This document shows, one piece after another, positions 1-8,346 of a stretch of DNA of 64,000 bases. Source of the DNA: Bradyrhizobium cajani (lineage in GTDB: Bacteria > Pseudomonadota > Alphaproteobacteria > Rhizobiales > Xanthobacteraceae). The notes under the pieces are model-generated. The model was not told the DNA's origin. It worked only from the letters and a program-made list of their open reading frames with translations, and did not search any database. The translations under genes were made by a program, and so were the position numbers. Position 1 is the first letter of the stretch; the number at the start of each line of letters is the position of its first letter. The stretch lies in the NCBI RefSeq assembly GCF_009759665.1, contig NZ_WQNE01000016.1, positions 1-64,000 on the forward strand, written 5' to 3'.

Positions 1-2
1 CC

Positions 3-1172
3 CTACAACACCACCCGCCGTCCCTCCTCCGCCGCCCAATACCCCGCGTAGTTCACCTTGATCGTCTCATAAGCCAGCGCGAGGTCCGAGAGCGGCTGGC
101 GTCCGGTCGCGGCGCATTCCATGAAATCCTGGATCTCCTGCAAGTATCCGCGCGTCCATTCCTCCTCGAGGCAGACATATTGCCAGCCGGTCTTGCGATC
201 GACTTTTTCGGTGATGTAGACGGAAGCGAGCTTCTCCTCGCTGGTCTGGTAGCTCATCAGATGTGTGTTCGGGGTGATGTTGGCGAACAACGAGCCGCCG
301 GACGTGTACGTCTCGATCAGGTTGCGCACACCGCCCATGATCATGTCGCCGGAGAACACGGTGGCCTTGGTGCCATCGGAAAAGGTGGCCGTGAGCGTGC
401 CCCAGTCTTCGACGTCGACGGGATTGGCTTTGATGTAAGTGCGCTCCTCGGGCTTCAGCACGGCGGTGACGTTGCCGACGTCGCAGGTCACGCTGGCGAC
501 GCGGATGCTCTCGCCGCGCGCCTTCGCCTCGACCTGCTTGAGATAGAGCACGGCCGAAAGCGGATGGCAGCCCATGCGGATCAACGAGCCGCCGCCGGTC
601 ATGGCCCATTGCGCGGCATGCGCCGCGTGCGATCCTGAATGGCTCTCCTCGCCTTTCATGAACAGGATCTTGTCCTTGGTCGCTCTTAGGATCTCGGCGG
701 TCTTGGTCACCGCGGGCGCGTAGATCCAGTCCTCGGCATACATGAAGAGCTTGCCCGTGCGCTCGATCGCGGCCCGTGTCGCGTCCATCTCCTCCAGCAC
801 GCGCTCATACATCAGCGCCTTCGGCACGTGCTTGCCGATGGGTTGCGCATCACCCTCGCGGCCGAAATAGCCGGCGAACGGCTTTTCGCAGATGACATGC
901 TTGCCGGCCTGCATGGCGCTAACGATCATCCCGGCATGAAGGTTGGGCGGCGTGCAGATGTCGATGATGTCGAGCTCGCCGTCCGCAATCGCTTCCGCGA
1001 AGCTGCGATAGACGCGCGGGATCTGGTGACGGGCGGCGAAGTCGACGACGCGATCGCCGCGCGCGGCCACCGCCGCGACCTCGACGTCCACACCATAGAC
1101 GCGCCGGAACGCATACATATGCAGCTCCGACACGAAGCCGCAGCCGACGAGTCCCACCCTGATCCTTGCCAT
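3..1172 (-). CDS. Gfo/Idh/MocA family oxidoreductase
   Basis: A 389-aa NAD(P)-dependent sugar or cyclitol dehydrogenase-like protein, cytoplasmic. The N-terminus has a Rossmann dinucleotide motif (VGLVGCGFVSELH, about residues 6-18), followed by the family motif GKHVICEKPFAG near residue 90, whose Lys is the usual catalytic/cofactor-contacting residue. The C-terminal half matches the usual alpha/beta substrate domain. The length is normal for the family. The ATG is preceded by a GAGGG-type ribosome site. The stop lies 3 bases inside the window edge, so the gene is complete. The substrate cannot be told from sequence, and the downstream neighbour lies outside the window. Confidence 0.9.
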   Translation of the reverse strand: MARIRVGLVGCGFVSELHMYAFRRVYGVDVEVAAVAARGDRVVDFAARHQIPRVYRSFAEAIADGELDIIDICTPPNLHAGMIVSAMQAGKHVICEKPFAGYFGREGDAQPIGKHVPKALMYERVLEEMDATRAAIERTGKLFMYAEDWIYAPAVTKTAEILRATKDKILFMKGEESHSGSHAAHAAQWAMTGGGSLIRMGCHPLSAVLYLKQVEAKARGESIRVASVTCDVGNVTAVLKPEERTYIKANPVDVEDWGTLTATFSDGTKATVFSGDMIMGGVRNLIETYTSGGSLFANITPNTHLMSYQTSEEKLASVYITEKVDRKTGWQYVCLEEEWTRGYLQEIQDFMECAATGRQPLSDLALAYETIKVNYAGYWAAEEGRRVVL

Positions 1173-1219
1173 AGCGCCCTCACCCTTGCTTAGGGCGGCA
1201 CTATAGCGCGCTGACGGAC

Positions 1220-1534
1220 CTAATCCACCGAGACCGGCACCACGCCCGCGCTCATCATGCCGAGCGCGCGCGCGGCCGGCACCGACAGGTCGACGATACG
1301 CCCGCGGATGAACGGACCGCGATCATTGACGCGGCATTGAATCGTGCGCCCGCTGTAGGACACCTTGAGCACGCTCCCGAACGGACGCGTGCGGTGTGCG
1401 CAGGTCAACTCGCCGCCTTTGCCGGCTCTTCCATATCCGTAATAGGAGGCAAGCCCGCTCTCGGCATGTGCAACAGATAAAGCAGAAAGCGAGAAAATGG
1501 TCAGACAAACAAATAGCGTCGGCTGCGCTCGCAC
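1220..1534 (-). CDS. small exported RlpA-like double-psi beta-barrel protein
   Basis: A protein of about 104 aa made of a signal peptide (hydrophobic stretch ending in SVAHA) and one RlpA-type double-psi beta-barrel (ASYYG; CAHRTRPFGS; RVNDRGPFIRGRIVDLS). RlpA proteins act on or bind septal peptidoglycan, often denuded glycans. I chose the GTG at 1534 because a GGGGAG ribosome site precedes it and it places the signal peptide at the N-terminus; the frame stays open to 1630. There is no SPOR domain and no lipobox, unlike full-length RlpA. A second RlpA-type gene lies at 20630-21166. Confidence 0.8.
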   Translation of the reverse strand: MRAQPTLFVCLTIFSLSALSVAHAESGLASYYGYGRAGKGGELTCAHRTRPFGSVLKVSYSGRTIQCRVNDRGPFIRGRIVDLSVPAARALGMMSAGVVPVSVD

Positions 1535-1636
1535 GGCTCCGCTCCCCGGTTGGCCCTGCCCGGCGCTGAAACGTCGCTTGTTCCCGCAAGTTCCAGGAAC
1601 TGCGGGGCTGCAACCCGGCAGTTCCATCAAAGATTG

Positions 1637-2482
1637 TTACTGTTTGTGAAAGACCAGGGTGCGCATCTCGATGCTCTCGCGCGGCGGCGCGTCGGCCGGC
1701 GTGGTCGGATCGATGAAGGCGGTATGCGGCCCGAACCGCGTGCGGCCATCGGTTGCGGAATCATAGCACTTGAGCAGCAACGCCTCGTCCGGTGTCATCT
1801 CGGGGAAATAGAACCAGCGGTGGTTCGGATTGTACGTCACCGAATAGGTCTCACCGCGCCGGTTGGGATAGATCAGGTCGGAGGCGACGAGGTCGTCGGG
1901 CTTAACCGTCGTGCCGTCGGCCATCGCCAGCGGTGAATCGCGCAAGGGGCCGCGGATCGGCCGCCACAGATTGATCACCTGCACGCGGCCCTTGAGCAGT
2001 TCTTCGGCTTCATCCGGCAGGTGTTCGCGCACGCGGTTGGCGCCGGAGACGGCGGTCTGGTCGACATGGACGCGCGTTGCAGGCTGGCGCGGACCGCTCC
2101 CGCGAATATCGGCCGCGCCCTCGACGCGTCTGCGCACGGTGTGATCGAAGACGACGACGCGGTCGGCCTTCAGCATCGCCCGCAAGAAGACTTCGACGGC
2201 GGGATAGTAGACCGCCCTCACCTCCTCGTCGTTGTAGAAGTCCTTTACCTGCGTCGGGTGACGCACCAGTGCAAAGCCCTCGCGATCGAGCGAGAAATTA
2301 TTGGCAATCAGGCGCGCGTCGAAGATCGGCACCTGATGCGGCTCGGGCAGCGCCGTGCTCTTCGGCTCGCCCGGCGGCGGATCGAAGGCGTAGGTGCGCG
2401 GCTTGCCCGCGGTCGGCGCGAGATAGTTGAGTTCGGCAGTGACGAAGGGAAGCGATTCGATTCTTGTTTCTTGCAGGCCCAT
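1637..2482 (-). CDS. CmcJ/NvfI/AsaB-family oxidoreductase-like protein
   Basis: A 281-aa cytoplasmic protein resembling the family that includes the cephamycin 7-alpha-methoxylase partner CmcJ and the fungal proteins AsaB and NvfI. Visible family hallmarks are the HVDQ segment in the middle, NLWRPI, a later YNPNHRWFYFPEM block with DEALLLKCYDS, and a C-terminal HTAFIDP. Members are Fe(II)/2-oxoglutarate-type or related fold proteins; the substrate here is unknown. The start is the ATG at 2482 behind GGGAGA; an upstream in-frame extension to 2554 is less likely. No secondary-metabolite genes adjoin it. Confidence 0.72.
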   Translation of the reverse strand: MGLQETRIESLPFVTAELNYLAPTAGKPRTYAFDPPPGEPKSTALPEPHQVPIFDARLIANNFSLDREGFALVRHPTQVKDFYNDEEVRAVYYPAVEVFLRAMLKADRVVVFDHTVRRRVEGAADIRGSGPRQPATRVHVDQTAVSGANRVREHLPDEAEELLKGRVQVINLWRPIRGPLRDSPLAMADGTTVKPDDLVASDLIYPNRRGETYSVTYNPNHRWFYFPEMTPDEALLLKCYDSATDGRTRFGPHTAFIDPTTPADAPPRESIEMRTLVFHKQ

Positions 2483-2637
2483 GGCCGGTCTCCCGATGTG
2501 GTCGTCTACTTGATCTCTGACGGGGTGCGGTGCGCTGCAAGGGAGGCGCTGCAAATAGCAATGCGGATGTCGCGGAGTGCAGGAAATGCAGAACGAATGT
2601 TTTGGCGATGGCGATCGGGTTGGAAGCGTTCTTCTCG

Positions 2638-2666
2638 CCTCACGGATACTTGAGGTATCCGTGAGG
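2638..2666 (-). terminator. hairpin downstream of the LLM monooxygenase gene
   Basis: A perfect 12-bp inverted repeat (arms 2638-2649 and 2655-2666, 5-nt loop) lies 14 bases past the stop of the monooxygenase gene at 2681. It probably ends the sulfur-operon transcript or protects its 3' end. No T-run follows on the minus strand, so it is not a canonical intrinsic terminator. Confidence 0.5.
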
Positions 2667-2680
2667 TCTCGTGTCCCGGA

Positions 2681-3781
2681 TTATTCAGCCGCCTCGCCGC
2701 GAACGGCCCGACGCTCGGCGATCAGCTTGCGCGTCAGCGGGATCAGCTCGCGACCGTATTCGATGGTGTCGATCAGCGGATCGAAACCGCGGATCAGGAA
2801 ATGGGTGATGCCGAGGTCGTAATAGTCGCCGAAGACTTCGGCGACCTGCTCGGGCGTACCGACCAGCGCGGTGGTGTTGCTGTTGGCGCCGGTGAGCTTT
2901 GCGATCTCGGTCCACAGCCGCTTGTCGATGCGGCTGCCCTGGTCGGCGAGCGCGAGCAGGCGCCGCGCGCCGGCCGTGGCGTGGCCGTCGGCGGGCTTGC
3001 GATAGCCAGTCTTGTCCTGGAGCGCCGTGGCGCGTGCCAGAATCTCCTCCGCCTTCCCCCAGGCCTGCTTCTCGGTCGGGGCGATGATCGGCCGCACCGA
3101 CAGGCTGAAGCGCGGCGTCGGCCGCCCCTGCCTGACGGCCGCGTTGTGAACGCGCGAGGTGACGTCGCGTACCTGCGCGTAGGATTCCCCCCATAGCGCA
3201 AACGTGTCGGCGTGCTTGCCGGCGACGTCGATCGCCGCGTCCGAGGCGCCGCCGAAATAGACGCGGATGCCCTCGGGGCGATACGGCTTCACCTGCGAGA
3301 AGGCGTTCTCGACCTGGTAGTACTTGCCTTTGTAGGTGAACGGCTGGTCGCTGGTCCATTCCAGCTTGAGCACATCGAGGAATTCGGAGGTCCGGGCATA
3401 CCGCTCGTCCTTGTCGTCGAGCCTGTTGCCGTCCTGCCGCAGCTCGGTCGCATTGCCGCCAGTGATGACGTGAAGCGCGACGCGGCCGCGGGAGAACTGG
3501 TCGAGCGCCGCAAACTGGCGCGCCAGCAGCGTCGGCGCGGTGAAGCCGGGCCGCTGCGCGATCAGCACGTTGAGGCGGCTGGTCGTGTTGAGCACGTGCT
3601 GGGCAACCTGGAGCGCGTCCGGCGCCGTCGAATGAAACGCCAGCAGCGCGCGATCGAAGCCGGCGTTCTCATGCGCCTTCGCAACGGTCTCGATGTGGGT
3701 GGGGTTGAGAATCGGGCCTTCGCGGACGATCGTCTCGGACGAATTGTTGTTGCTGATGAAGCCGATGAACTCGATCGACAT
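2681..3781 (-). CDS. LLM-class flavin-dependent monooxygenase (SsuD-like)
   Basis: A 366-aa luciferase-like (bacterial luciferase/alkanesulfonate monooxygenase) TIM-barrel enzyme. It probably uses FMNH2 and O2 to cleave a C-S bond. Family blocks are visible: an N-terminal beta strand EFIGFIS, GRVALHVITGGNATELRQDGN (phosphate/flavin region, about residues 99-119), and RVYFGGASDAAI. The length is typical of SsuD and relatives (360-390 aa). It is the last gene of the minus-strand operon that carries the sulfonate transporter, which supports a sulfur-acquisition role. No NAD(P)H:FMN reductase (SsuE) is present nearby, so reduced flavin must come from elsewhere. The ATG follows an AGGGAG site. Confidence 0.85.
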   Translation of the reverse strand: MSIEFIGFISNNNSSETIVREGPILNPTHIETVAKAHENAGFDRALLAFHSTAPDALQVAQHVLNTTSRLNVLIAQRPGFTAPTLLARQFAALDQFSRGRVALHVITGGNATELRQDGNRLDDKDERYARTSEFLDVLKLEWTSDQPFTYKGKYYQVENAFSQVKPYRPEGIRVYFGGASDAAIDVAGKHADTFALWGESYAQVRDVTSRVHNAAVRQGRPTPRFSLSVRPIIAPTEKQAWGKAEEILARATALQDKTGYRKPADGHATAGARRLLALADQGSRIDKRLWTEIAKLTGANSNTTALVGTPEQVAEVFGDYYDLGITHFLIRGFDPLIDTIEYGRELIPLTRKLIAERRAVRGEAAE

Positions 3782-3811
3782 GACCGTCTCCCTGATTGTT
3801 TTCCGGAAAAG

Positions 3812-4984
3812 CTAGAGGCCCAATGCGGCGCGGCCGAGGCCGATGCGCGTGGAATCGTCCTGCGGCGTGTGCACGCGCCCGCACAGGACGTCGCGATAGT
3901 GCCGCTCCAACGGATTGGCGCGAGACAAGCCGTGATTGCCCGTCAGCGACAAGGCATCCTCGACTATCACCACCGCGTTGTTGGTCACCGTCAGTTTGAT
4001 GACGTTGGATTCGCCGCTGGAGAGATCGACGCCGTCGTCGAAGTCGCGGGCGAACGTATCGATCAGCCGTGCATTGGCCGCGAGCCGCGCCTCGATCGCA
4101 CCGACGATTTCCTGTGCGCGCGGCAAGCTCGCCAGCGGCGCGCCAAGGCTGGCCGGAACCCGCTGCTTCAGGAACGAGATCAGCCAATCGCGCGCGGCCC
4201 GCGCAACGCCGTCATAGATCGCGGCGACGAAGATCGTGTGGACGGCCGCCTGCGCGACGTCCGGTGCACGCCAATCGGCCGGCTTGCGCACGTCCACTTC
4301 GGCATCGAGCGGGATCACGACGTCGTCGAAGACGACGTCGTGGCTGCCGCTGGCACGCAGGCCGTGGTGATCCCAGGTCTCGACGATGCGGATGCCCGGC
4401 AGGCCCGCCCGCACCAGGAACTGTCCGACGCGCGGCTCGGCCTCGTCGGTCCGTGCCCAGACCAGATACCATTTCAGGATCGGCGAACCCGTCGAATAGA
4501 TCTTGTGACCGGAAAGGCGCCAGCCAGTTTCGGTGCGCCGCGCGACCGTCGCCGGCAGGCCGCCGCGCGCTGGCGAGCCGAGCTCGGGCTCGACCCGCAG
4601 CGCGTTGACGAGCGCGACACCTTCGACGCTCTCGCGCGCAAGCTTGCGCGACAGCCGGGCCGGCCAGGTCGGGCTGCGCGCCATCACCAGGTGATTGATG
4701 GTGTGCATCGACAGCACGAGTGCGGTCGAGGAATCGGCCTTGGCGAGGATGCCGATGACGCGCGCGGCGTATCTTACGCCGGCGCCGGCCCCGCCGAAGG
4801 CCGCCGGTACCGTCAGCGACAACAGGCCCGCCTCGGAGAGCTCGCGAAAGTTTTCGAAGGGAAAGCTGCCGGTGCGGTCGTGCTCGGCCGCGCGCGCGGC
4901 AAAGCTCGTCGCAAGCGCCTCGGCACGCGCGATGTAGTCGGGCTCGCCATGGGCGGCCCGACCTTGGGCTGCGGAGGTCACCAT
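3812..4984 (-). CDS. acyl-CoA dehydrogenase-fold flavoprotein monooxygenase (SfnB/DszC-like)
   Basis: A 390-aa protein of the acyl-CoA dehydrogenase superfamily. N-terminal helical domain (FRELSEAGLLSLTVPAAFGG), middle beta domain (SGHKIYSTGSP; WDHHGLRASGSHDVVFDDVVIP) and C-terminal helical domain are all present. In a sulfonate/sulfone cluster such proteins usually act as flavin-dependent monooxygenases in desulfurisation (SfnB/SfnC/DszC type) rather than in beta-oxidation. The start at 4984 overlaps the end of the ABC ATPase gene by 7 bases, so the two are translationally coupled. The reading frame continues upstream only as a shadow of the ATPase gene. Confidence 0.82.
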   Translation of the reverse strand: MVTSAAQGRAAHGEPDYIARAEALATSFAARAAEHDRTGSFPFENFRELSEAGLLSLTVPAAFGGAGAGVRYAARVIGILAKADSSTALVLSMHTINHLVMARSPTWPARLSRKLARESVEGVALVNALRVEPELGSPARGGLPATVARRTETGWRLSGHKIYSTGSPILKWYLVWARTDEAEPRVGQFLVRAGLPGIRIVETWDHHGLRASGSHDVVFDDVVIPLDAEVDVRKPADWRAPDVAQAAVHTIFVAAIYDGVARAARDWLISFLKQRVPASLGAPLASLPRAQEIVGAIEARLAANARLIDTFARDFDDGVDLSSGESNVIKLTVTNNAVVIVEDALSLTGNHGLSRANPLERHYRDVLCGRVHTPQDDSTRIGLGRAALGL

Positions 4985-5778
4985 GTCGCGTCGAGCCCCA
5001 GCAGGCCGAGAATCTGGCGGCGCAGGTCGGCGAGATATGGATCGCCGCGATGGCGCGGATACGGTCGGTCGACGCGGATGTCGGCCTTCACGCGTGCGGG
5101 GCGATCGCTGAAGACGATGACGCGGTTGGCGAGCACCAAGGCCTCCTCGGCGTCGTGCGTCACCAGCAGTGTGGTGAAGCCCTTGCGCTGCCACAGCGCG
5201 ACGATCTCGGCCTGCATGGTGATGCGGGTGAGCGAGTCGAGCTTGCCCAATGGCTCGTCGAGGATGAGGATCTTCGGATCGTTGACCAGCGCCCGGGCCA
5301 GCGCGACGCGCTGCGCCATGCCGCCGGAGAGCTGGTGCGGATAGGCGTTGCGGAAGGACGTTAGACCAACGAGATCGAGGGCGTCGTCCACGCGATGCCG
5401 CTGGCTCTTCAGGATGCCCTGTGCTTCCAGCCCGAGCGCGACGTTGTCCCAGACCGTGCGCCAGGGAAACAGCGTCGGGTCCTGGAACACCACGACGCGC
5501 GAGGGATGCGGATTCCTGATACGGCGCTCGTCCTCGCGCAGCGTTCCGAAGCGGGGCTTGTCGAGCCCCGCGACGAGCCGCAGCAAGGTCGACTTGCCGC
5601 AACCGGAGGGGCCGAGCAGCGCGACGAACTCGCCCGGCTCGACCGCGATGTTGACCTCGCTCAGCACAGGAAGCTCGGCGCCGTCGATGTCGAAGGCGTG
5701 GCTGACCTGCTCGATGTCGAGGGCGGCACCGGCGGCGACCGGCGGGGCAATGTCGGCCAGTGCGACAGCTTCTACCAT
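4978..5778 (-). CDS. ssuB: sulfonate-type ABC transporter ATP-binding protein (SsuB-like)
   Basis: A 266-aa ABC ATPase of the nitrate/sulfonate/taurine (NitT/TauT) family. Walker A is GPSGCGKST (about residues 56-64), the Q-loop is VVFQDPTLFPWRTV, the signature LSGGMAQR, Walker B LILDEP and the H-loop LLVTHD. It energises import through the permease encoded just upstream. Its start (5778) overlaps the permease stop by 7 bases and its stop overlaps the next gene by 7, giving a tightly coupled operon. The sulfonate assignment rests mainly on the flanking monooxygenases. Confidence 0.85.
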   Translation of the reverse strand: MVEAVALADIAPPVAAGAALDIEQVSHAFDIDGAELPVLSEVNIAVEPGEFVALLGPSGCGKSTLLRLVAGLDKPRFGTLREDERRIRNPHPSRVVVFQDPTLFPWRTVWDNVALGLEAQGILKSQRHRVDDALDLVGLTSFRNAYPHQLSGGMAQRVALARALVNDPKILILDEPLGKLDSLTRITMQAEIVALWQRKGFTTLLVTHDAEEALVLANRVIVFSDRPARVKADIRVDRPYPRHRGDPYLADLRRQILGLLGLDATW

Positions 5779-6794
5779 TTCACGGTTCCCTTCTGCCAGA
5801 CCAGGAGACGGTCGCGAATGGTGAACAGCAGCGTGATCGCGCCGGAGCAGAGCAACGACATCACGATCAGCGCCGCATACATGTTGGCGTAGGCGGCCCA
5901 GCCCTGCGCCCATTGCAGGTACCAGCCGAGCCCGGCCTTGACGCCGATCATCTCGGCGACGACGAGCACGGCAAAGGACGAGCCGAGCCCCATGAACAGG
6001 CCCACGAACACATGCGGCAATGCCGCGGGGATCGCGACCTTCAGCACCAGGAACGAGGGCTTTGCCCCCAGCGTGCGCGCGACGTCGTAATACGCGTTGC
6101 TGACGCTTGCGACGCCCGACCAGGTCAGCACGGTCACGGGGAAGCCGGTCGCGAGCGCGATCAGGAAGGTCGAAGCGCTCCAGCTCGACGGGAAGGTGAA
6201 GAAAGCGATCGGCAGCCAGGCGGTCGCCGGCAGCGGGCCGATGAAACGCAGCACCGGATGCACCCAATAGCCGACCGCGCGCGACCAGCCGATCGAGACG
6301 CCGGTGAGGAAGCCGACCGTCGCGCCGATCAGGTAGCCGCCGAGCTGGAGCTTGACCGAGGCGAGCACGCTGTCGAGCAGCTTTGGCAGATCGTCGGTAT
6401 AGACCTCGATGATCGCCTGCGGCGGTGGAAAGAACGGCAGCGGCAGCCAGGCGAACTTTGCGGTCGCGAGCTCCCACAAGGTCAGGAAGGCTCCGAGCGC
6501 GACGAGCCAGGGCGCGCGCTTGTGCAACGCCCTTCCCGCCGATCCCAGGTAGTCGGCACCGACGGTTCCGAACAGCGCGACGGCGGCGATGACGAAGGCG
6601 GCAATCCCCAGCGAATGGGTCCGCGACCAGTCGCCGACATCCTGCCACCACAGGCAGGAGAGACCAAAGGCGATCCACGCGATGCTGGCGAGAACCCCAA
6701 CGCCGGACTCCCGAAGCCAGCTCGCAAGCAGCGGCGTGCGCGAGAGGCGCGGCGCGCCGGAGGCGAGGCCGTCAGACAGCGAATACGTCGACAT
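5772..6794 (-). CDS. ssuC: sulfonate-type ABC transporter permease (SsuC-like)
   Basis: A 340-aa inner-membrane permease with a BPD_transp_1 domain. The EAA-type loop lies around DVARTLGAKPSFLVLKVAIPAALPHVFVGL in the C-terminal half. Several hydrophobic segments precede the core, and the N-terminus is longer than in E. coli SsuC (about 263 aa), with extra hydrophobic segments in the first 100 residues. The start overlaps the substrate-binding protein gene by 23 bases and the stop overlaps ssuB by 7, consistent with one transcript. Confidence 0.83.
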   Translation of the reverse strand: MSTYSLSDGLASGAPRLSRTPLLASWLRESGVGVLASIAWIAFGLSCLWWQDVGDWSRTHSLGIAAFVIAAVALFGTVGADYLGSAGRALHKRAPWLVALGAFLTLWELATAKFAWLPLPFFPPPQAIIEVYTDDLPKLLDSVLASVKLQLGGYLIGATVGFLTGVSIGWSRAVGYWVHPVLRFIGPLPATAWLPIAFFTFPSSWSASTFLIALATGFPVTVLTWSGVASVSNAYYDVARTLGAKPSFLVLKVAIPAALPHVFVGLFMGLGSSFAVLVVAEMIGVKAGLGWYLQWAQGWAAYANMYAALIVMSLLCSGAITLLFTIRDRLLVWQKGTVKW

Positions 6795-7872
6795 AGATGC
6801 GCTCCGCGAATTTGGCCGTGTCAGTGCTCGGCTTGAAGACCTGCACGCTCTTCAGATCATCGGCATAGGCCTTCAGCTCGCGCTTCAGGACTTCGCCGAC
6901 GGGATGATGATGATGGGTGTGGTAGCGCACCATGCCCTCGATGTCGGCAAGCGTTGCCGCCTTGGGCGCGTAGGGCTGGAACGACTTCGCCGCCACCGTC
7001 GCATTCTGCGCGGTGAACATCGCGGCATCGAGCAACGCCTGCGTAATGGCGCGCGCGACCTGCGGCTCCTCGCGCACCAGGCTGCCGCGCAGGCCGAGGA
7101 TGCAGCAGCTCTTTTCGCGATATTCGCCGTCGAGATTGGAAGCGACCTCCTTGTACTGCGTATCCTTGAGCCAGAGATAGGCGAGCGGATCGGACGACAG
7201 GAAGGCCTGCACCTCGCCCTTCTCCACGGCGACGTTGAGCAAATTGCCGGGATAGGCGCGCCAGTCGACATCTTTGACCGGATCGATGCCGAGCTTTGCC
7301 AGCTGGATCGAGAAAAAATTCTTGTCGGGACCGGCGAGATCGCCGACCGCGACGATCTTGCCCTTGAGGTCCGCCAGCTTGCCGACGCCGGAATCGGCGC
7401 GCGACAGCACGCGCATGCAGCCGCCGTGGGTGCCGGCGGCGATCTTGACGTCAAACCCCTGCTCGAGCGGCTTCAGCCAGCGCAGCGCCATGCCGAGACC
7501 GGCGTCGCTCTTTCCCGTCGCAATCGCCTCGAGCAACTGGTCGGTCGAGCCGGAGTAATTGACGAGCTCGACGTCGAGATTGTGCTTCTGGAAGAAGCCG
7601 TGCTCGATGGCGACCGGCACGGGCGCGAGGCAGACCGCGCCGGCATTCCACGACAGCTTCAGCTTACGGGGCGCGCCGGCGAGCACGGGTGTATCGGACG
7701 CCGTCCGGCACAGCGGAAACTCCGAGAAGTCGACACCGGGCGCGATCCCGCGCGGCGCGAAGGCCTGCGCGCCCAGCGCGCCGAGCGGCGCGGCGAAAGC
7801 CGCCGCGAAGCCTGCCTGGAGCAGATGGCGCCGGTCGAGCCTCGATCCGGCGCTCTTGTTGTCGTTGTTCAT
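6772..7872 (-). CDS. ABC transporter substrate-binding protein, Tat-exported (sulfonate-type)
   Basis: A 366-aa periplasmic binding protein of the NMT1/SsuA type. The N-terminus contains a twin-arginine signal (DRRHLLQAGFAAAFAAPLG), which suggests folded export. The mature protein has the usual two-lobe pattern (IEHGFFQKHNLDVELVNYSG; LADLKGKIVAVGD). The start at 7872 follows AGGAG; an upstream ATG at 7932 would put the signal too far in. It is the first gene of the minus-strand operon. A second binding protein is divergently encoded at 8347, so the transporter may use two receptors with different ligands. Confidence 0.82.
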   Translation of the reverse strand: MNNDNKSAGSRLDRRHLLQAGFAAAFAAPLGALGAQAFAPRGIAPGVDFSEFPLCRTASDTPVLAGAPRKLKLSWNAGAVCLAPVPVAIEHGFFQKHNLDVELVNYSGSTDQLLEAIATGKSDAGLGMALRWLKPLEQGFDVKIAAGTHGGCMRVLSRADSGVGKLADLKGKIVAVGDLAGPDKNFFSIQLAKLGIDPVKDVDWRAYPGNLLNVAVEKGEVQAFLSSDPLAYLWLKDTQYKEVASNLDGEYREKSCCILGLRGSLVREEPQVARAITQALLDAAMFTAQNATVAAKSFQPYAPKAATLADIEGMVRYHTHHHHPVGEVLKRELKAYADDLKSVQVFKPSTDTAKFAERIYVDVFAV

Positions 7873-8346
7873 CAGTCCCCGCTCCTGCGCTGGCACGGCT
7901 CCGCCATGCGCGCAACGTGTCGCGTTGCGCATGTTCCGTGCGGAGCTGCGTTGAGAGAATGTCTTCCTGCGGCGCTCACGCGCCGCGTTGATGCGATGCG
8001 CAAATCATGCGGCGCGCTCGCCGCATCGTCAATGAAATGGAATTTCGAATGTGGCGCGAAGCGAAGTCATTCTCTCCAGCGGCGCGTGCGGGAACGATGA
8101 AAGGATTTTCGCCGATGCATCTGTCGGCAGAGCGCGCCGCGCCTGCCGCTCCTGCTTCATTCCTGCGCAATTTCGCCTGCGCACACCGCTCGTTCTCGAA
8201 AGCGGCGCTTTGCTGAAACGCAATTGCCTGACGCATCTGTAATACGGATAGCCATTTCATTGACCGCGCGTCGCGCGATCATAGACTTGATCGTCTCGCT
8301 GCATCGTTCGCTCACGCGTCGTGAGCAAAGCAACAAGACAGGTCAC
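7873..8346. promoter_or_regulatory. 474-bp divergent control region of the sulfur cluster with inverted repeats
   Basis: The region separates the two divergent binding-protein genes and has no convincing gene. It contains a perfect 13-bp inverted repeat, GTCAATGAAATGG at 8028-8040 and its complement at 8252-8264, about 210 bp apart. Inside the left part is a 7-bp hairpin, ATGCGGC/GCCGCAT at 8007-8026. The separated repeat may be two copies of one operator oriented towards each divergent gene, as expected for a sulfur-responsive LysR-type regulator. No such regulator gene is in the window. No confident -35/-10 pair was assigned. Confidence 0.45.

Noticed and set aside
3212-5344. Plus-strand open frame of 710 codons opposite the monooxygenase, acyl-CoA-dehydrogenase-like and ABC ATPase genes
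   Set aside because: It is a high-GC antisense shadow: composition is Arg/Asp/Ala-rich without any domain, and the minus-strand genes beneath have clear family motifs.
4985-5602. N-terminal extension of the acyl-CoA-dehydrogenase-like gene up to 5602
   Set aside because: The extra 206 codons lie out of frame over the ABC ATPase gene and are Arg/Pro-rich without structure; the ATG at 4984 starts a normal-length enzyme.
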